NCBI GenBank assembly: GCA_037127255.1
Contig: JBANSL010000009.1
Span: 33,067,475 to 33,131,474, forward strand
DNA length: 64,000 bases
Origin: Persicaria tinctoria
Taxonomy: Eukaryota; Streptophyta; Magnoliopsida; Caryophyllales; Polygonaceae
Direction: 5' to 3'
A program made the position numbers and the translations under genes. Position 1 is the stretch's first letter. Every line of letters starts with the position of its first letter. Below, piece after piece: positions 12,127-24,437 of this stretch. The notes beneath the pieces are model-generated. The model was not told the DNA's origin. It made no database searches and saw nothing but the letters and a program-made list of their open reading frames with translations.

Positions 12127-13586
12127 GCATTAATGAAAGTCGGCCTAGCGACTATAAAATCTAGAGCATGTACATAGACTTTTTAGGACATTTGAGACTT
12201 TGTTTTTTGTTTTTACTATTATGGGTATATGTCTTCTACTTTTTCAGGTCAATGGATAGAACCAAAGCTTACTCGGACTAAGAGGTGCTCCATTCAAAAT
12301 TTTGCAGCTCTGCACACATGTCTTGTGAGTTTCTTTCTTTACCCTTTACCTTGTTTTTATACAGTGAGGACAGTGTAATGTTTAAGTATGGGGTGGGGGA
12401 AGGGCTTACTTTATGCATATTGATCATATTTGACATACTTGTGCATTATTTCTTAAGAATTGCTACATGGCTATTTTTGGAATGCATTATTTATTTATGC
12501 GCTTATATGCATGTTTTCCAAAAATTTGAGAAAAATGACCCCCATTGAAATTTTTGAATAACGTCATGGAAGCTTTATTGAACTCGACGATGCAAAATTG
12601 GATTCATTAGAGATATATCATGAAATTGCCTAGTAAAGGGAAGTCAAAATGAAGTGCATATTTTGATGAAAACCATGAAAGGAGGTAAAATTTGAAATTG
12701 CTTTTGACATGTTGCATGATAAAAGGATGGAGGACTTTATATTTCCATATAATGCTCATATGTTTAAAATCCTAGCCATACCTATGCTTATGCATCACAA
12801 AAGCCATAATATGCCTTATTTCAATTATTGCTCCACATGATCTAAATATTTGCCATTCTTTACCTTATCCGGGGATTATGTTGAGAATGATGTTACATTA
12901 TGGAGACTACTATATGGTGTTTATGTTGTTATTATCATTATTGGAGTTTGGAAGGAATTTGTTTGAAATATATGGAAAATTTAATGAGTGAAAAAAAAAA
13001 AAATCCAATCACCTCAGGAGATAAAGGTAGATTGACCCTGCTCTCTAAGATAATAGTTTGGAGAGATGGGACACATTGTGAGGAGTCCGACGCACTAAGT
13101 ATCCGGGGCCATTCATGACACCCATGTTTGCGACTCGCGAGAAGGCAGTGCTGAGGTCAGAGAGGTAAAAGCATTATTATTGATAAAAGCAATATGAAAG
13201 GTGATGAATCAAAGGAAGGAAGGAATGTGGAAATTCAATTTGGAAATACTCCATTTCCCCGGATCAAAAGCACCACATTGCCAAAAATTGCCCACCTTTT
13301 AGCCTTTTACCAATCTACTCCTTCTTGAGCTTAAATTAAAGTCTTCTTGATTATCAATGCTTTGTCACATAAAAATTGTTTGTGCATAAAACTCCTTTTA
13401 TGAGTAGATGTTGCTTTTATATATTTTGCACATGCATGAATCGGTGACACTAGTACCTTTTCAAGGATGGTAATTGATTGCAGGGTTATATGGCAATGAA
13501 TCTAAGATGTTGAGAGTTTGATTTCTTCCCCTGAATGACAATTAAAAGTATTGCTTGAGGACAAGCAAGCTTAAGTATGGGGTGTT
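12127..13586 (+). other. 3' non-coding region of A unit 1
   Basis: About 1.46 kb without an open frame. It contains a PPT-like tract at 12,384-12,402 (TTAAGTATGGGGTG followed by GGGGAAGGG). A second PPT-like tract directly precedes LTR2 (13,571-13,586). A block at about 13,060-13,170 (around CGACTCGCGAGAAGGCAGTG) is conserved in the oppositely oriented B1 and B2. Candidate roles are plus-strand priming and RNA packaging; this is inference. Confidence 0.6.
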
Positions 13587-15506
13587 TGTTGTGAGCCTAA
13601 TTAGCCATGTTTTACATTATCTTTTATATCGATTTCTGCATGCATTTCATGCATTTGGGCTTGAATGATACAAAATATGTGTAGTTTATGCTTAGTTGTT
13701 ATATATGGAGGTCTACACAAGTTTTTGTCATATTTCGCAGAAATCGGACGCATTTTGGAGCTTAATGGAAAGTCATGGAGAAGCCAAGAATGGTGCAGCT
13801 GGAGAGAAGGCCAATTTCCGGTTTACATCGTTCTGAATCAGGCTGTGATGTCTTCATGAGAGTTGTAGCCCTCGGAAAGAGCTTTCCAACGCATGGTCAT
13901 ATGCGTCAATCCGACAACCGAGGCAGCGGGAAAGTGTGTTTTACGAACAGAGCTGGAAGCTGAGAAAAGAACTCGACGTCGACAAGAGTTGTCGACATCG
14001 ACAAGTATCCAAAACTCGACATGAGCACTGGAAGACGAAGTCGAGTTGACTGAACTCAAGACCAAAATGTTGTCGATGTCGAGGAAAGTTGTCGACATCG
14101 AGAAGACATGTCGAGCATTCCAGAAGCCGAGATCGAGGAGAAATCCGAAGAGAAAGGAGATTACTTGCAAGCCAAGATTCAACGAATTCTATCCGAATCT
14201 ATCAAGATCTATCAAGACCAAAGAAGATGTCCACACATTAGATATAATCCTAGTCTATCTATTTTATTTAATTACACTATGTTATTTATTTATCATTTAG
14301 CTTTAGATATAGTTTTAGATAAAGATAGATATCTTCTATCCTTGATTAGCGAGGATTAGAAGCCTATAAATAAGGCCCTAGGGGCTCAGTTTTAATCATT
14401 CAAAGAGAGAGAGAAGTAGTTAGTTCCATTCAGAGATACAGTTAGGGGTTCTAAGGTTTTTAGGGTTTTGGCTTTTTGCGAAAGTTGATTGCCAAGATTG
14501 TAAAGGCTTTGAATTTAGTTTTAATACAAGTTTCTTTTTTTACATCAATGTCTTTTATTGCGATGAGGCGTGAGTAGTCCACCCACTTATGGGGCTAGGG
14601 TGAGCCCGACGGTGGCCATGTGAGGCGATGCGATAAAGGTCAGATCTTTTATACGATTCATCTTCTATCCCTATGAGCATGATTCTTTTGCGAGAGTTGA
14701 AGGTGATCCTTGTTTGTGTTATTGAAGCGAAAGTGATCTTAATACAACTTGGATTAATTATATGAAAAGGGTTAGTAACAATTAGGGTTTATGCGAGAGC
14801 CTCTATATTCCTATTTGTTAATAACGAAAGTTATTTAGATGGAAAGCATGATCTTTTATGCCTTTATGTGTTACTTTGCATGGTTACTGTTGTGGTGTTG
14901 AAACCCTAGCCTTGGAAGCCTTTAGTTTATTGATTTTATTTCGTTAAAATTCGTTTCTGTCCGAAAAGCTTTGCAATTTACGTTTTCTGTTACTTGTCGA
15001 TTTCGAAAAGAGCTTGTCGAGATCGAGTTCACTTGTCGACGTCGAGAAGATTTATCGAGATCGAGTTCTTTCTGTGTTGTCGATCTGTGTGCTGTGTCGA
15101 GTAGTTGTCGATATCGACAAGTCTGTGTCGACAAGACTCGGTCGATTTGCTTCTGTCGAGTTACGTACAGTTCTGTCGACTTGTCTACTGTTGTCGACGT
15201 GCTTTATCGAGTACCTCTGCCTTGCTTGCTTTTGCTTGTTTGCTTCTGTCTTTGCTTTTATTTTAGTTGCCCTTTTCGGGTTTATTTGTTTGCTTTTATT
15301 TGTTTCTTTCTCTGCGATTCTGTCTGTTCTGCGCAGCTGTTGTGAGAATCTGATAGCTACCTGAGAATTGCTGACGTGCTTCCTCGTGGATTCGATCCTG
15401 ACTTTTCTCTTACTACAACGGGAGGAAGTCTTGTATTATTTGCTGAGACAGGGGAGTCGTTCTAAACCATATTCTATTCTATACTTGGCTTTCTCCTGCA
15501 ACAACA
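13587..15506 (+). repeat. LTR2 of element A (central, hybrid)
   Basis: 1,920 bp. Its U3 half shares variants with LTR3 (T13,723; G14,349). Its U5 half shares variants with LTR1 (T15,275; G15,488, inside CTTGGCTTTCTCC). This mosaic pattern is expected for the recombinant LTR of an unequal crossover. Confidence 0.9.
14365..14372 (+). promoter_or_regulatory. TATA box of LTR2 (A)
   Basis: TATAAATA in the same context as in LTR1. The central LTR could act both as a terminator/polyadenylation region for unit 1 and as a promoter for unit 2. Confidence 0.6.
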
Positions 15507-15509
15507 AAT

Positions 15510-15527
15510 TGGCGCCGTTGCCGGGGA
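15510..15527 (+). other. Primer-binding site, tRNA-Asp type (A, unit 2)
   Basis: TGGCGCCGTTGCCGGGGA, 3 nt after the LTR2 end. Identical to the PBS of unit 1. Confidence 0.85.
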
Positions 15528-15589
15528 AGCTATCAATCGCGCCTTAGGTAGTCAGTTCTCACTGTTTCTTTGAGTTACTTTTCAGGTGT

Positions 15590-18500
15590 ATGCGCCGTTC
15601 TGGTATCCCACCTGAGTACTACGGTTTAGATGAACCAGAGCGCCTTCTACACATCAGAAATAGACTTCAAAGAGCCATGGAGGACGCTGAAACACAGGAG
15701 CAGCTGATCGCTAGGCTTACCAGGGATCTAGCCGCCAGGGATGCTGCTCTCGCCGCTGAGAGAGCACAAGCTGAGCTTGCCCAATATCCAACCACTGCTG
15801 AGGATTATATGCATCCCACGCTCGTCGTGCCTGAATCGGCGATTCTAATCCCTGAAAACTCTTTTGAAATTCGCACTCAATTTCTTATAGAGCTTAAAAA
15901 TAATGCCTTTTACGGCAGATTTAATTAGTGCCCTCTTGAACATATTACTAATTTTCATGATATGTGTCGTACTCTTGCAGAAGGCACAACCTTGGAATAT
16001 GTCAAGATGAAATCTTTTCGCTGGTCTCTCGCTGGGCCTGCACTGAAATGGCTGAAAGGGCTGAAAGCAAGATCACTCACAACCTGGGCCCAAGTAGAGC
16101 AAGAATTTCTGAACAAATTCTTCCCACCTGCCAAAACAGCATATCTCCGCCAGAAAATCACCGCCTTTAAGCAGCAGAAAGGGGAACCGCTGGCAAAGAC
16201 ATGGGAGCGCTACAAGGAACTTCTGCGATCTTGTCCTACTCATGGACAACCACCCTACATCATTCAGGAGATCTTCTTCAACTCTCTTGACCAAGTCACT
16301 AAGGACATAATCAACAATTATACTCACTACGAGTATCTGACGATGCCGCCAAGTGACGCCTGGGGTGTGCTAGAGAAGCTCACCAACTACGACAACAAAT
16401 ATGGGTCTACTGCAACTTATGAAGAGAACCCATACGCCAGGCCAGCACCATCCATGCCCCTCTATGAGCCATCAAAGGAGATTGATCCAGATGTCAGGGA
16501 GCAATACTACAGAGACCAGAATAAGAAGCTCCTCAAACAAGTGAAGTATCTCTCTGTCAATCAGCCTTGCATAGAATGCGGATCGCAAAGGCACACCACT
16601 ACTGAGTGCCCACACACAGAGCAAGTCAGGATGGCAGAACATCATGAGGATGCAGCTTACGCAGGAGGGCCTAATCGCTATATGGGGTATCAAAGGCCTT
16701 ATCAACAACAATGGAACCAAGGTCCCCCTAGGAATCCTCCACCCTACAGAGCTCCAGGACATCCAGAAAGGGGTCAAAGGAAGGATGATCTGCACCTGAT
16801 CCTTGAGGAGATGCGACGAAATCAGGGTACCATCAACAACACGTTCCAGAACATCACCACCAAATTTGGAGAACTGGACATCTGGAAAAGGGGAATTGAG
16901 ACGCAGATAGGACAGATTTCTGCACAGATCCCACGACAGTCCGGCAAGCTCCCTCGGCAAACAGAACCAAATCCTAAGGGAAAGACTGGACACATAGCTG
17001 CTATAAAACTCAGGAGCGGGCATCAACTGCAAGAGCCAGAGGTCGGAGAGCAGCAAGACAGCGCCGAACAGCAACTCGATGTCGACGAACGTCTTGTCGA
17101 TGTCGAGAAACCTCTTGTCGATGTCGACAACTCCTCTGATCGACCAACCTCTGCACTGAACAACAACTCGACATCAAGGAAAGTTGTCGATGTCGAGGAG
17201 CTTGTCGATGTCGAGAAGTCCCATGACAATGTTGATAAGACTGCAACACCTCCGACGTCTGTTCTGGCTCCAAATCAGAAAAAGAAGCTACCTTTCCCCA
17301 CGAAATCTCCAAAGGACCCAGCGGAGAAAAAGTTTCAGCGCTTCATCAAGATGCTTCAGAAGCTCAATGTCACCATACCCTTCACAGAAGCTCTCAATGA
17401 AATGCCATCCTATGTCAAGTTCCTAAAGGAGATTCTGAGCAAAAAGCGATCGATGGCAGAAATCACAGAGGAGTGCAGCCATCTGGACATATTGGAGAAG
17501 AGGCCGGATCCAGGTAAGTTTGCTATAACTATTGGATTTGGTCCATACAAAATTAATGCCCTATGTGATCTTGGAGCCAGTGTTAGTATTATGCCTTTAA
17601 CGATTTGGTCCAAGATTAAGATAGGTGCCCTGGAACCTGTGGATGCTAGACTATACATGGCCAACAACACAGTGGTCATTCCAACAGGCATGGTGGAAAA
17701 TGTACCAGTACAAGTAGGTAAATTCTTCGTTCCTGCTGATTTCTTAATTGTTGATATGCAAGAAGATCCTGCTTGTCCAATTATTCTAGGGAGACCATTC
17801 TTGGCGACGGTGGATGCCAATATAAGTGTAAGGAAAGGAGTGCTCACCTTCAACATCAGTGATGAGGTCATTGAGTATTCCTTTAACAAAACTGAAAGGC
17901 ATACGGGTCCAATGGATGAGGTCAAATCTATCTCAGCTGGCTACATCACTTGCGGGGAACCCAAGGTCGGAAATATGACCCCTAAGGAGATAGAAAAGAG
18001 GGACATGGAGGCCCAGGTGGAGGAGATCATGGCAATCCTCAAAGAGAACACAGGAACTAAGTATGGGGTCATAGTCGACAAAAACTCCTCGAGATCGAGT
18101 AGTTTAGTCGACATCGACAAAGATCAGAAACCTCCACCAGCATCGTCGAGTAAGCCACTGAAACCAGAGAACAACTCGACATCGACAACACTTGTCGATA
18201 TCGACAAGATTGAGGCTTCCTCGACAGCACCTCCCTCGACGAGAAACCCAACTGAAGACAGTAGCTCCTCGACATCGACAACTCTTGTCGAAGTCGACAA
18301 GATCTGGGTTTCCTCGACACCTCCTTCCTCGACTCCACCTTCATCGACGAGAAATCTACTGGAAGTCGAGAACAACTCGATGTCGACAAATCTTGTCGAT
18401 GTCGACAAGATCTTGGTCTCCTCGACTTCTCCTTCCTCGACTTGCAGTCCACCAGATGAGCCAACTTCATCGATGTCGAGTAACACTGCTCGATGTCGAC

Positions 18501-18838
18501 AAAATCCAGTGGTTCCCGAATCCGAATCCACAAAGGTAAGCCAAGGTATGAATCTTTCTTCTCCTATTTCAATTAAAGATTTATCTATACATGGGAGAGG
18601 TTTGCCTTGGTATGTACGCTTATGCAGGATTTCCGATGACGATCCAAAGGAATACGAAGTAGGAGACATGGTCTATGTCTCTAAATCAAAGGATCATTGG
18701 TTTCCTAACAAATTCAATAAGAAGAAGATGGGACCATTCACGGTGAACAAGATCCATTCAGGAGGGATCCAGCTAAAGGACAAGAATGGAGTCTTATTTG
18801 AGGCCCAAGCTACATGGGCCCTGCAGATGCCACCTTGA
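15590..18838 (+). CDS. Gag-protease-GPF polyprotein, unit 2, with in-frame TAG
   Basis: Second copy of the unit 1 frame, nearly identical, with scattered substitutions (for example Arg to Ile after TKD, and Asp to Tyr in the MGDQ/MGYQ segment). The same TAG is present at 15,926-15,928, so that stop predates the duplication. Domain order is unchanged: coiled-coil-like N-terminus, Gag core, CCHC knuckle, STST/LVDVDK linker, DLGAS protease, second dyad-encoded linker, GPF module. There is again no RT, RNase H or integrase core. The CCHC, DLGAS and GPF residues are all preserved. Substitution differences between units 1 and 2 could date the duplication. Confidence 0.85.
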
Positions 18839-20297
18839 GCATTAATGAAAGTCGGCCTAGCGACTATAAAATCTAGAGCATGTACATAGACTTTTTAGGA
18901 CATTTGAGACTTTGTTTTTTGTTTTTACTATTATGGGTATATGTCTTCTACTTTTTCAGGTCAATGGATAGAACCAAAGCTTACTCGGACTAAGAGGTGC
19001 TCCATTCAAAATTTTGCAGCTCTGCACACATGTCTTGTGAGTTTCTTTCTTTACCCTTTACCTTGTTTTTATACAGTGAGGACACTGTAATGTTTAAGTA
19101 TGGGGTGGGGGAAGGGCTTACTTTATGCATATTGATCATATTTGACATACTTGTGCATTATTTCTTAAGAATTGCTACATGGCTATTTTTGGAATGCATT
19201 ATTTATTTATGCGCTTATATGCATGTTTTCCAAAAATTTGAGAAAATTGACCCCCATTGAAATTTTTGAATAACGTCATGGAAGCTTTATTGAACTCGAC
19301 GATGCAAAATTGGATTCATTAGAGATATATCATGAAATTGCCTAGTAAAGGGAAGTCAAAATGAAGTGCATATTTTGATGAAAACCATGAAAGGAGGTAA
19401 AATTTGAAATTGCTTTTGACATGTTGCATGATAAGAGGATGGAGGACTTTATATTTCCATATAATGCTCATATGTTTAAAATCCTAGCCATACCTATGCT
19501 TATGCATCACAAAAGCCATAATATGCCTTATTTCAATTATTGCTCCACATGATCTAAATATTTGCCATTCTTTACCTTATCCGGGGATTATGTTGAGAAT
19601 GATGTTACATTATGGAGACTACTATATGGTGTTTGTGTTGTTATTATCATTATTGGAGTTTGGAGGGAATTTGTTTGAAATATATGGAAAATTTAATGAG
19701 TGAAAAAAAAAAAATCCAATCACCTCAGGAGATAAAGGTAGATTGACCCTGCTCTCTAAGATAATAGTTTGGAGAGATGGGACACATTGTGAGGAGTCCG
19801 ACGCACTAAGTATCCGGGGCCATTCATGACACCCATGTTTGCGACTCGCGAGAAGGCAGTGCTGAGGTCAGAGAGGTAAAATCATTATTATTGATAAAAG
19901 CAATATGAAAGGTGATGAATCAAAGGAAGGAAGGAATGTGGAAATTCAATTTGGAAATACTCTATTTCCCCGGATCAAAAGCACCAAATTGCCAAAAATT
20001 GCCCACCTTTTAGCCTTTTACCAATCTACTCCTTCTTGAGCTTAAATTAAAGTCTTCTTGATTATCAATGCTTTGTCACATAAAAATTGTTTGTGCATAA
20101 AACTCCTTTTATGAGTAGATGTTGCTTTTATATATTTTGCACATGCATGAATCGGTGACACTAGTACCTTTTCAAGGATGGTAATTGATTGCGGGGTTAT
20201 ATGGCAATGAATCTAAGATGTTGAGAGTTTGATTTCTTCCCCTGAATGACAATTAAAAGTATTGCTTGAGGACAAGCAAGCTTAAGTATGGGGTGTT
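18839..20297 (+). other. 3' non-coding region of A unit 2
   Basis: Copy of 12,127-13,586. It has the same internal PPT-like tract (about 19,096-19,114) and the same tract before LTR3 (20,283-20,297). No open frame of interest. Confidence 0.6.
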
Positions 20298-22221
20298 TGT
20301 TGTGAGCCTAATTAGCCATGTTTTACATTATCTTTTATATCGATTTCTGCATGCATTTCATGCATTTGGGCTTGAATGATACAAAATATGTGTAGTTTAT
20401 GCTTAGTTGTTATATATGGAGGTCTACACAAGTTTTTGTCATATTTCGCAGAAATCGGACGCATTTTGGAGCTTAATGGAAAGTCATGGAGAAGCCAAGA
20501 ATGGTGCAGCTGGAGAGAAGGCCAATTTCCGGTTTACATCGTTCTGAATCAGGCTGTGATGTCTTCATGAGAGTTGTAGCCCTCGGAAAGAGCTTTCCAA
20601 CGCATGGTCATATGCGTCAATCCGACAACCGAGGCAGCGGGAAAGTGTGTTTTACGAACAGAGCTGGAAGCTGAGAAAAGAACTCGACGTCGACAAGAGT
20701 TGTCGACATCGACAAGTATCCAAAACTCGACATGAGCACTGGAAGACGAAGTCGAGTTGACTGAACTCAAGACCAAAATGTTGTCGATGTCGAGGAAAGT
20801 TGTCGACATCGAGAAGACATGTCGAGCATTCCAGAAGCCGAGATCGAGGAGAAATCCGAAGAGAAAGGAGATTACTTGCAAGCCAAGATTCGACGAATTC
20901 TATCCGAATCTATCAAGATCTATCAAGACCAAAGAAGATGTCCACACATTAGATATAATCCTAGTCTATCTATTTTATTTAATTACACTATGTTATTTAT
21001 TTATCATTTAGTTTTAGATATAGTTTTAGATAAAGATAGATATCTTCTATCCTTGATTAGCGAGGATTAGAAGCCTATAAATAAGGCCCTAGGGGCTCAG
21101 TTTTAATCATTCAAAGAGAGAGAGAGAGAAGTAGTTAGTTCCATTCAGAGATACAGTTAGGGGTTCTAAGGTTTTTAGGGTTTTGGCTTTTTGCGAAAGT
21201 TGATTGCCAAGATTGTAAAGGCTTTGAATTTAGTTTTAATGCAAGTTTCTTTTTTTACATCAATGTCTTTTATTGCGATGAGGCGTGAGTAGTCCACCCA
21301 CTTCTGGGGCTGGGGTGAGCCCGACGGTGGCCATGTGAGGCGATGCGATAAAGGTCAGATCTTTTATACGATTCATCTTCTATCCCTATGAGCATGATTC
21401 TTTTGCGAGAGTTGAAGGTGATCCATTTTTGTGTTATTGAAGCGAAAGTGATCTTAATACAACTTGGATTAATTATGTGAAAAGGGTTAGTAACAATTAG
21501 GGTTTATGCGAGAGCCTCTATATTCCTATTTGTTAATAACGAAAGTTATTTAGATGGAAAGCATGATCATTTATGCCTTTATGTGTTACTTTGCATGGTT
21601 ACTGTTGTGGTGTTGAAACCCTAGCCTTGGAAGCCTTTAGTTTATTGATTTTATTTCGTTAAAATTCGTTTATGTCCGAAAAGCTTTGCAATTTACGTTT
21701 TCTGTTACTTGTCGATTTCGAAAAGAGCTTGTCGAGATCGAGTTCACTTGTCGACGTCGAGAAGATTTATCGAGATCGAGTTCTTTCTGTGTTGTCGATC
21801 TGTGTGCTGTGTCGAGTAGTTGTCGATATCGACAAGTCTGTGTCGACAAGACTCGGTCGATTTGCTTCTGTCGAGTTACTTACTGTTCTGTCGACTTGTC
21901 TGCTGTTGTCGACGTGCTTTATCGAGTACCTCTGCCTTGCTTGCTTTTGCTTGTTTGCTTCTGTCTTTGCTTTTATTTTAGTTGCCCTTGCCGGGTTTAT
22001 TTGTTTGCTTTTATTTGTTTCTTTCTCTGCGATTCTGTCTGTTCCGCGCTGCTGTTGTGAGAATCTGATAGCTACCTGAGAATTGCTGACGTGCTTCCTC
22101 GTGGATTCGATCCTGACTTTTCTCTTACTACAACGGGAGGAAGTCTTGTATTATTTGCTGAGACAGGGGAGTCGTTCTAAACCATATTCTATTCTATACT
22201 TGACTTACTCCTGCAACAACA
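20298..22221 (+). repeat. LTR3 of element A
   Basis: 1,924 bp, starting TGTTGTGAGCC and ending CTGCAACAACA at the TSD. It has an extra 4 bp in the GA run near 21,115-21,128. Its U5 variants (GCCCTTGCCGGG, CTTGACTTACTCC) match the outgroup B1 and differ from LTR1 and LTR2. Confidence 0.9.
21076..21083 (+). promoter_or_regulatory. TATA box of LTR3 (A)
   Basis: TATAAATA in the same context as in LTR1 and LTR2. Transcription from here would read outward into the B1 LTR. Confidence 0.55.
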
Positions 22222-22226
22222 ATCAC

Positions 22227-22943
22227 CCCTCGTCGATGTCGAGTAGGAGGGGCTTGTCGACTGGGTATGCTCGGGTAGGTCTAGTCGATTGGCTCGGACA
22301 TGCTCAGACCTGGACTCAAGGTGCTCGTCGACCTCGACAAAGGGTCCTCGAGGTCGAGTTGAGTTCTCCCTTTCCGCTCCCGCGAGTTGCTTCATCCGCT
22401 GGCAGCGAGTGGCCTCTTCCGCGGCAGCGAGTGGTCCGCTGCAGCGAGTGGAGTCGCTGGCAGCGAGTCTCGCCTGGTCGTCCTCGGCTTCGTCCTCGGC
22501 TTCTCGGGCAGCTCTCCTCGTTGACTCCGGGCATGACTTTGGGCTTCGTCGATCTCGACCAGGGCTTCGTCGAGATCGAGTAGAGTCCCGGAGCTGGGTG
22601 GTCTGGCTCTCTCGATCAGGCTCTGTCGACAAGGTTTCTCGGACATGGCTTGTCGAGGTCGAGTAAGCCTACTCGAGGTCGAGTATCCTTGTCTCTCAGA
22701 CTTGTTCCGCTGCTTTGACCTTGGACTTCTGTAGTGGTTTTCCGAGCTTTTCCGACCTTCTGTAGAATTGCTGTAAAACGCCTCGATTTCTGCGAATTAA
22801 ATAGAAACAGGTGTAGATTCCATAATTTTGGCAAATAAACATAAACTACATAGATTCTGTACTCTCTTAGCCCAAATGCATGTGATGTATACAGAAATCG
22901 ATATAAAAGTTACTATAAAACATGGCAGATTCAGCTCACAACA
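22227..22943 (-). repeat. 3' LTR of B1, U3-side segment
   Basis: Continuation of the LTR begun at 5,345 beyond the A insertion. It matches 29,530-30,228. On the minus strand it starts TGTTGTGAGCTGAATC, directly after the PPT. It contains TCGA dyads of the CC/GG/GA/TC type and the GCAGCGAGT minisatellite. Confidence 0.85.
22398..22470 (-). repeat. GCAGCGAGT minisatellite in B1 3' LTR
   Basis: Four to five imperfect copies of GGCAGCGAGTGG spaced by short CT-rich pieces. Repeated at 29,702-29,774 and 58,663-58,736 in the other B-family LTRs, so it is a family character of U3. Confidence 0.75.
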
Positions 22944-24437
22944 AACACCCCATACTTAAGCTTGCTTGTCCTCAAGCAATACTTTTATTTGTCATTCAGG
23001 GGAAGAATTCAAAACTCTCAACATCTTAGATTCATTCTCATATAACCATGCAATCAATTACCATCTTCGAAAAGGTACTAGTGTCACAGATTCATGCATG
23101 TGCAAATATGTAAAAGCAACATCTACTCACAAAAGGAGGGTTATGCAAAAACAATATAAGTGACAAAGCATTTGATAATCAAGAAGACTTTAATTTAAGC
23201 TCATGAAGGAGTAGATTGGTAAAAGGCTAAAAGGTGGGCAATTTTTGCATTGTGGTGTTTATGATCCGGGGAAATGGATTATTTCCAAACTTGAGTTTTA
23301 TTCCACATTCTTTCTCCATATAATTCATCACCTTTCATAATGCTTTTCTCAATAATAATGCTTTTACCTCTCTAACCTCAGCACTGCCTTCTCGCGAGTC
23401 GCAAACATGGGTGTCATGAATGGCCCCGGATACTTAGTGCTTTGGACTCCTCACAATGTGTCCCATCTCTCCAAACTATTATCTTAGAGAGCAGGGTCAA
23501 TCTACCTTTATCTCCTGAGGTGATTGGATTTTCTTTCACTCATTAAATTTTCCATATATTCAAACAATTTCCTTCCAAACTCCAATAATGATAATAACAA
23601 CACAAACAACCATATAACAATCTCCATAATGTAACATCATTCTCAACATAATCCCCGGATAAGGTAAAGAATGGAAGATATTTAAGAATATGTGGAGCAA
23701 TATTTGAAATAAGGCATATTATGGCTTTTTGTAATGCATAAGCATAGGTATGGCTAGGATTATAAACATATGAGCATTATATGGAAATATAAAGTCCTCC
23801 ATCATCTTATCATACAACATGTCAAAAGCAACTTCAAATTTTACCTCCTTTCATGGTTTTCAATAAATAATGCACTTCATTGTGATTTCCCTTTACTAGG
23901 CAATTTCATGCTATATCTCTAATGAATCTAATTTTTCATCGTCGAGTTCAATATAAGCTTCCATGACATTATTCAAAAATTTCAATGAGGGTCATTTTTC
24001 TCAAATTTTTGGAAAACATGCATATAAGCACATAAATAAATAATGCATTCCAAAATAGCCATGTAGCAATTCCAAGAAATAATGCACAAGTCATGTCAAA
24101 TATGATCAAATATGCACAAATTAAGCTCTTCCCCCACCCCATACTTAAACATTACAGTGTCCTCACTATATAAAAACAATGTAAAGGGTAAAGAAAGAAA
24201 CTCACAAGACATGAGTGCAGAGCCGCAAAATTTCGAATGGAGCCTCTCCTAGGCCGAGTGTTAATGTAGCTTGGTTCTATCCATTGACCTGAAAAGTTAG
24301 AAGACATATACCTATAATAGAAATAACAAAAACCAAAATGTTCAAAACCAAAAACAAAAACAAAGTCTCAAATGTCCTAAAAAGTCTATGTACATGCTCT
24401 AGATGTTATAGTCGCTAGGCCGATTTTCCATTAATGC
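22944..24437 (-). other. 3' non-coding region of B1
   Basis: Homologous to 12,127-13,586 of element A in reverse. It holds two PPT-like tracts (22,944-22,960 and about 24,128-24,150, both TTAAGTATGGGGTG on the minus strand) and the conserved CGACTCGCGAG block (about 23,375-23,440). No open frame of interest. Confidence 0.6.

Larger units (their letters stand above)
6876..22221 (+). mobile_element. Tandem Athila-like element A: LTR-int-LTR-int-LTR
   Basis: Plus-strand LTR retroelement array inserted in the 3' LTR of B1. It has three LTRs (6,876-8,794, 13,587-15,506, 20,298-22,221) and two nearly identical internal regions, with starts exactly 6,711 bp apart. One pair of 5-bp TSDs brackets the whole array: ACCAC at 6,871-6,875 and ATCAC at 22,222-22,226 (one transition). 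The uninterrupted site is preserved in the other LTR of B1 (29,516-29,535). A single TSD pair around three LTRs means one insertion, later enlarged by recombination, rather than two insertions. The internal regions encode Gag-protease plus a GPF module but no RT or integrase core. Confidence 0.9.

Noticed and set aside
6876..22221. Two independent insertions of A side by side
   Set aside because: Only one TSD pair exists, the central LTR is shared, and its variants are a U3/U5 mosaic of the outer LTRs, which fits recombination instead.
22189..22632. Arg/Ser-rich frames over the LTR
   Set aside because: Produced by TCGA dyads and the GCAGCGAGT minisatellite, which read open in several frames on both strands.
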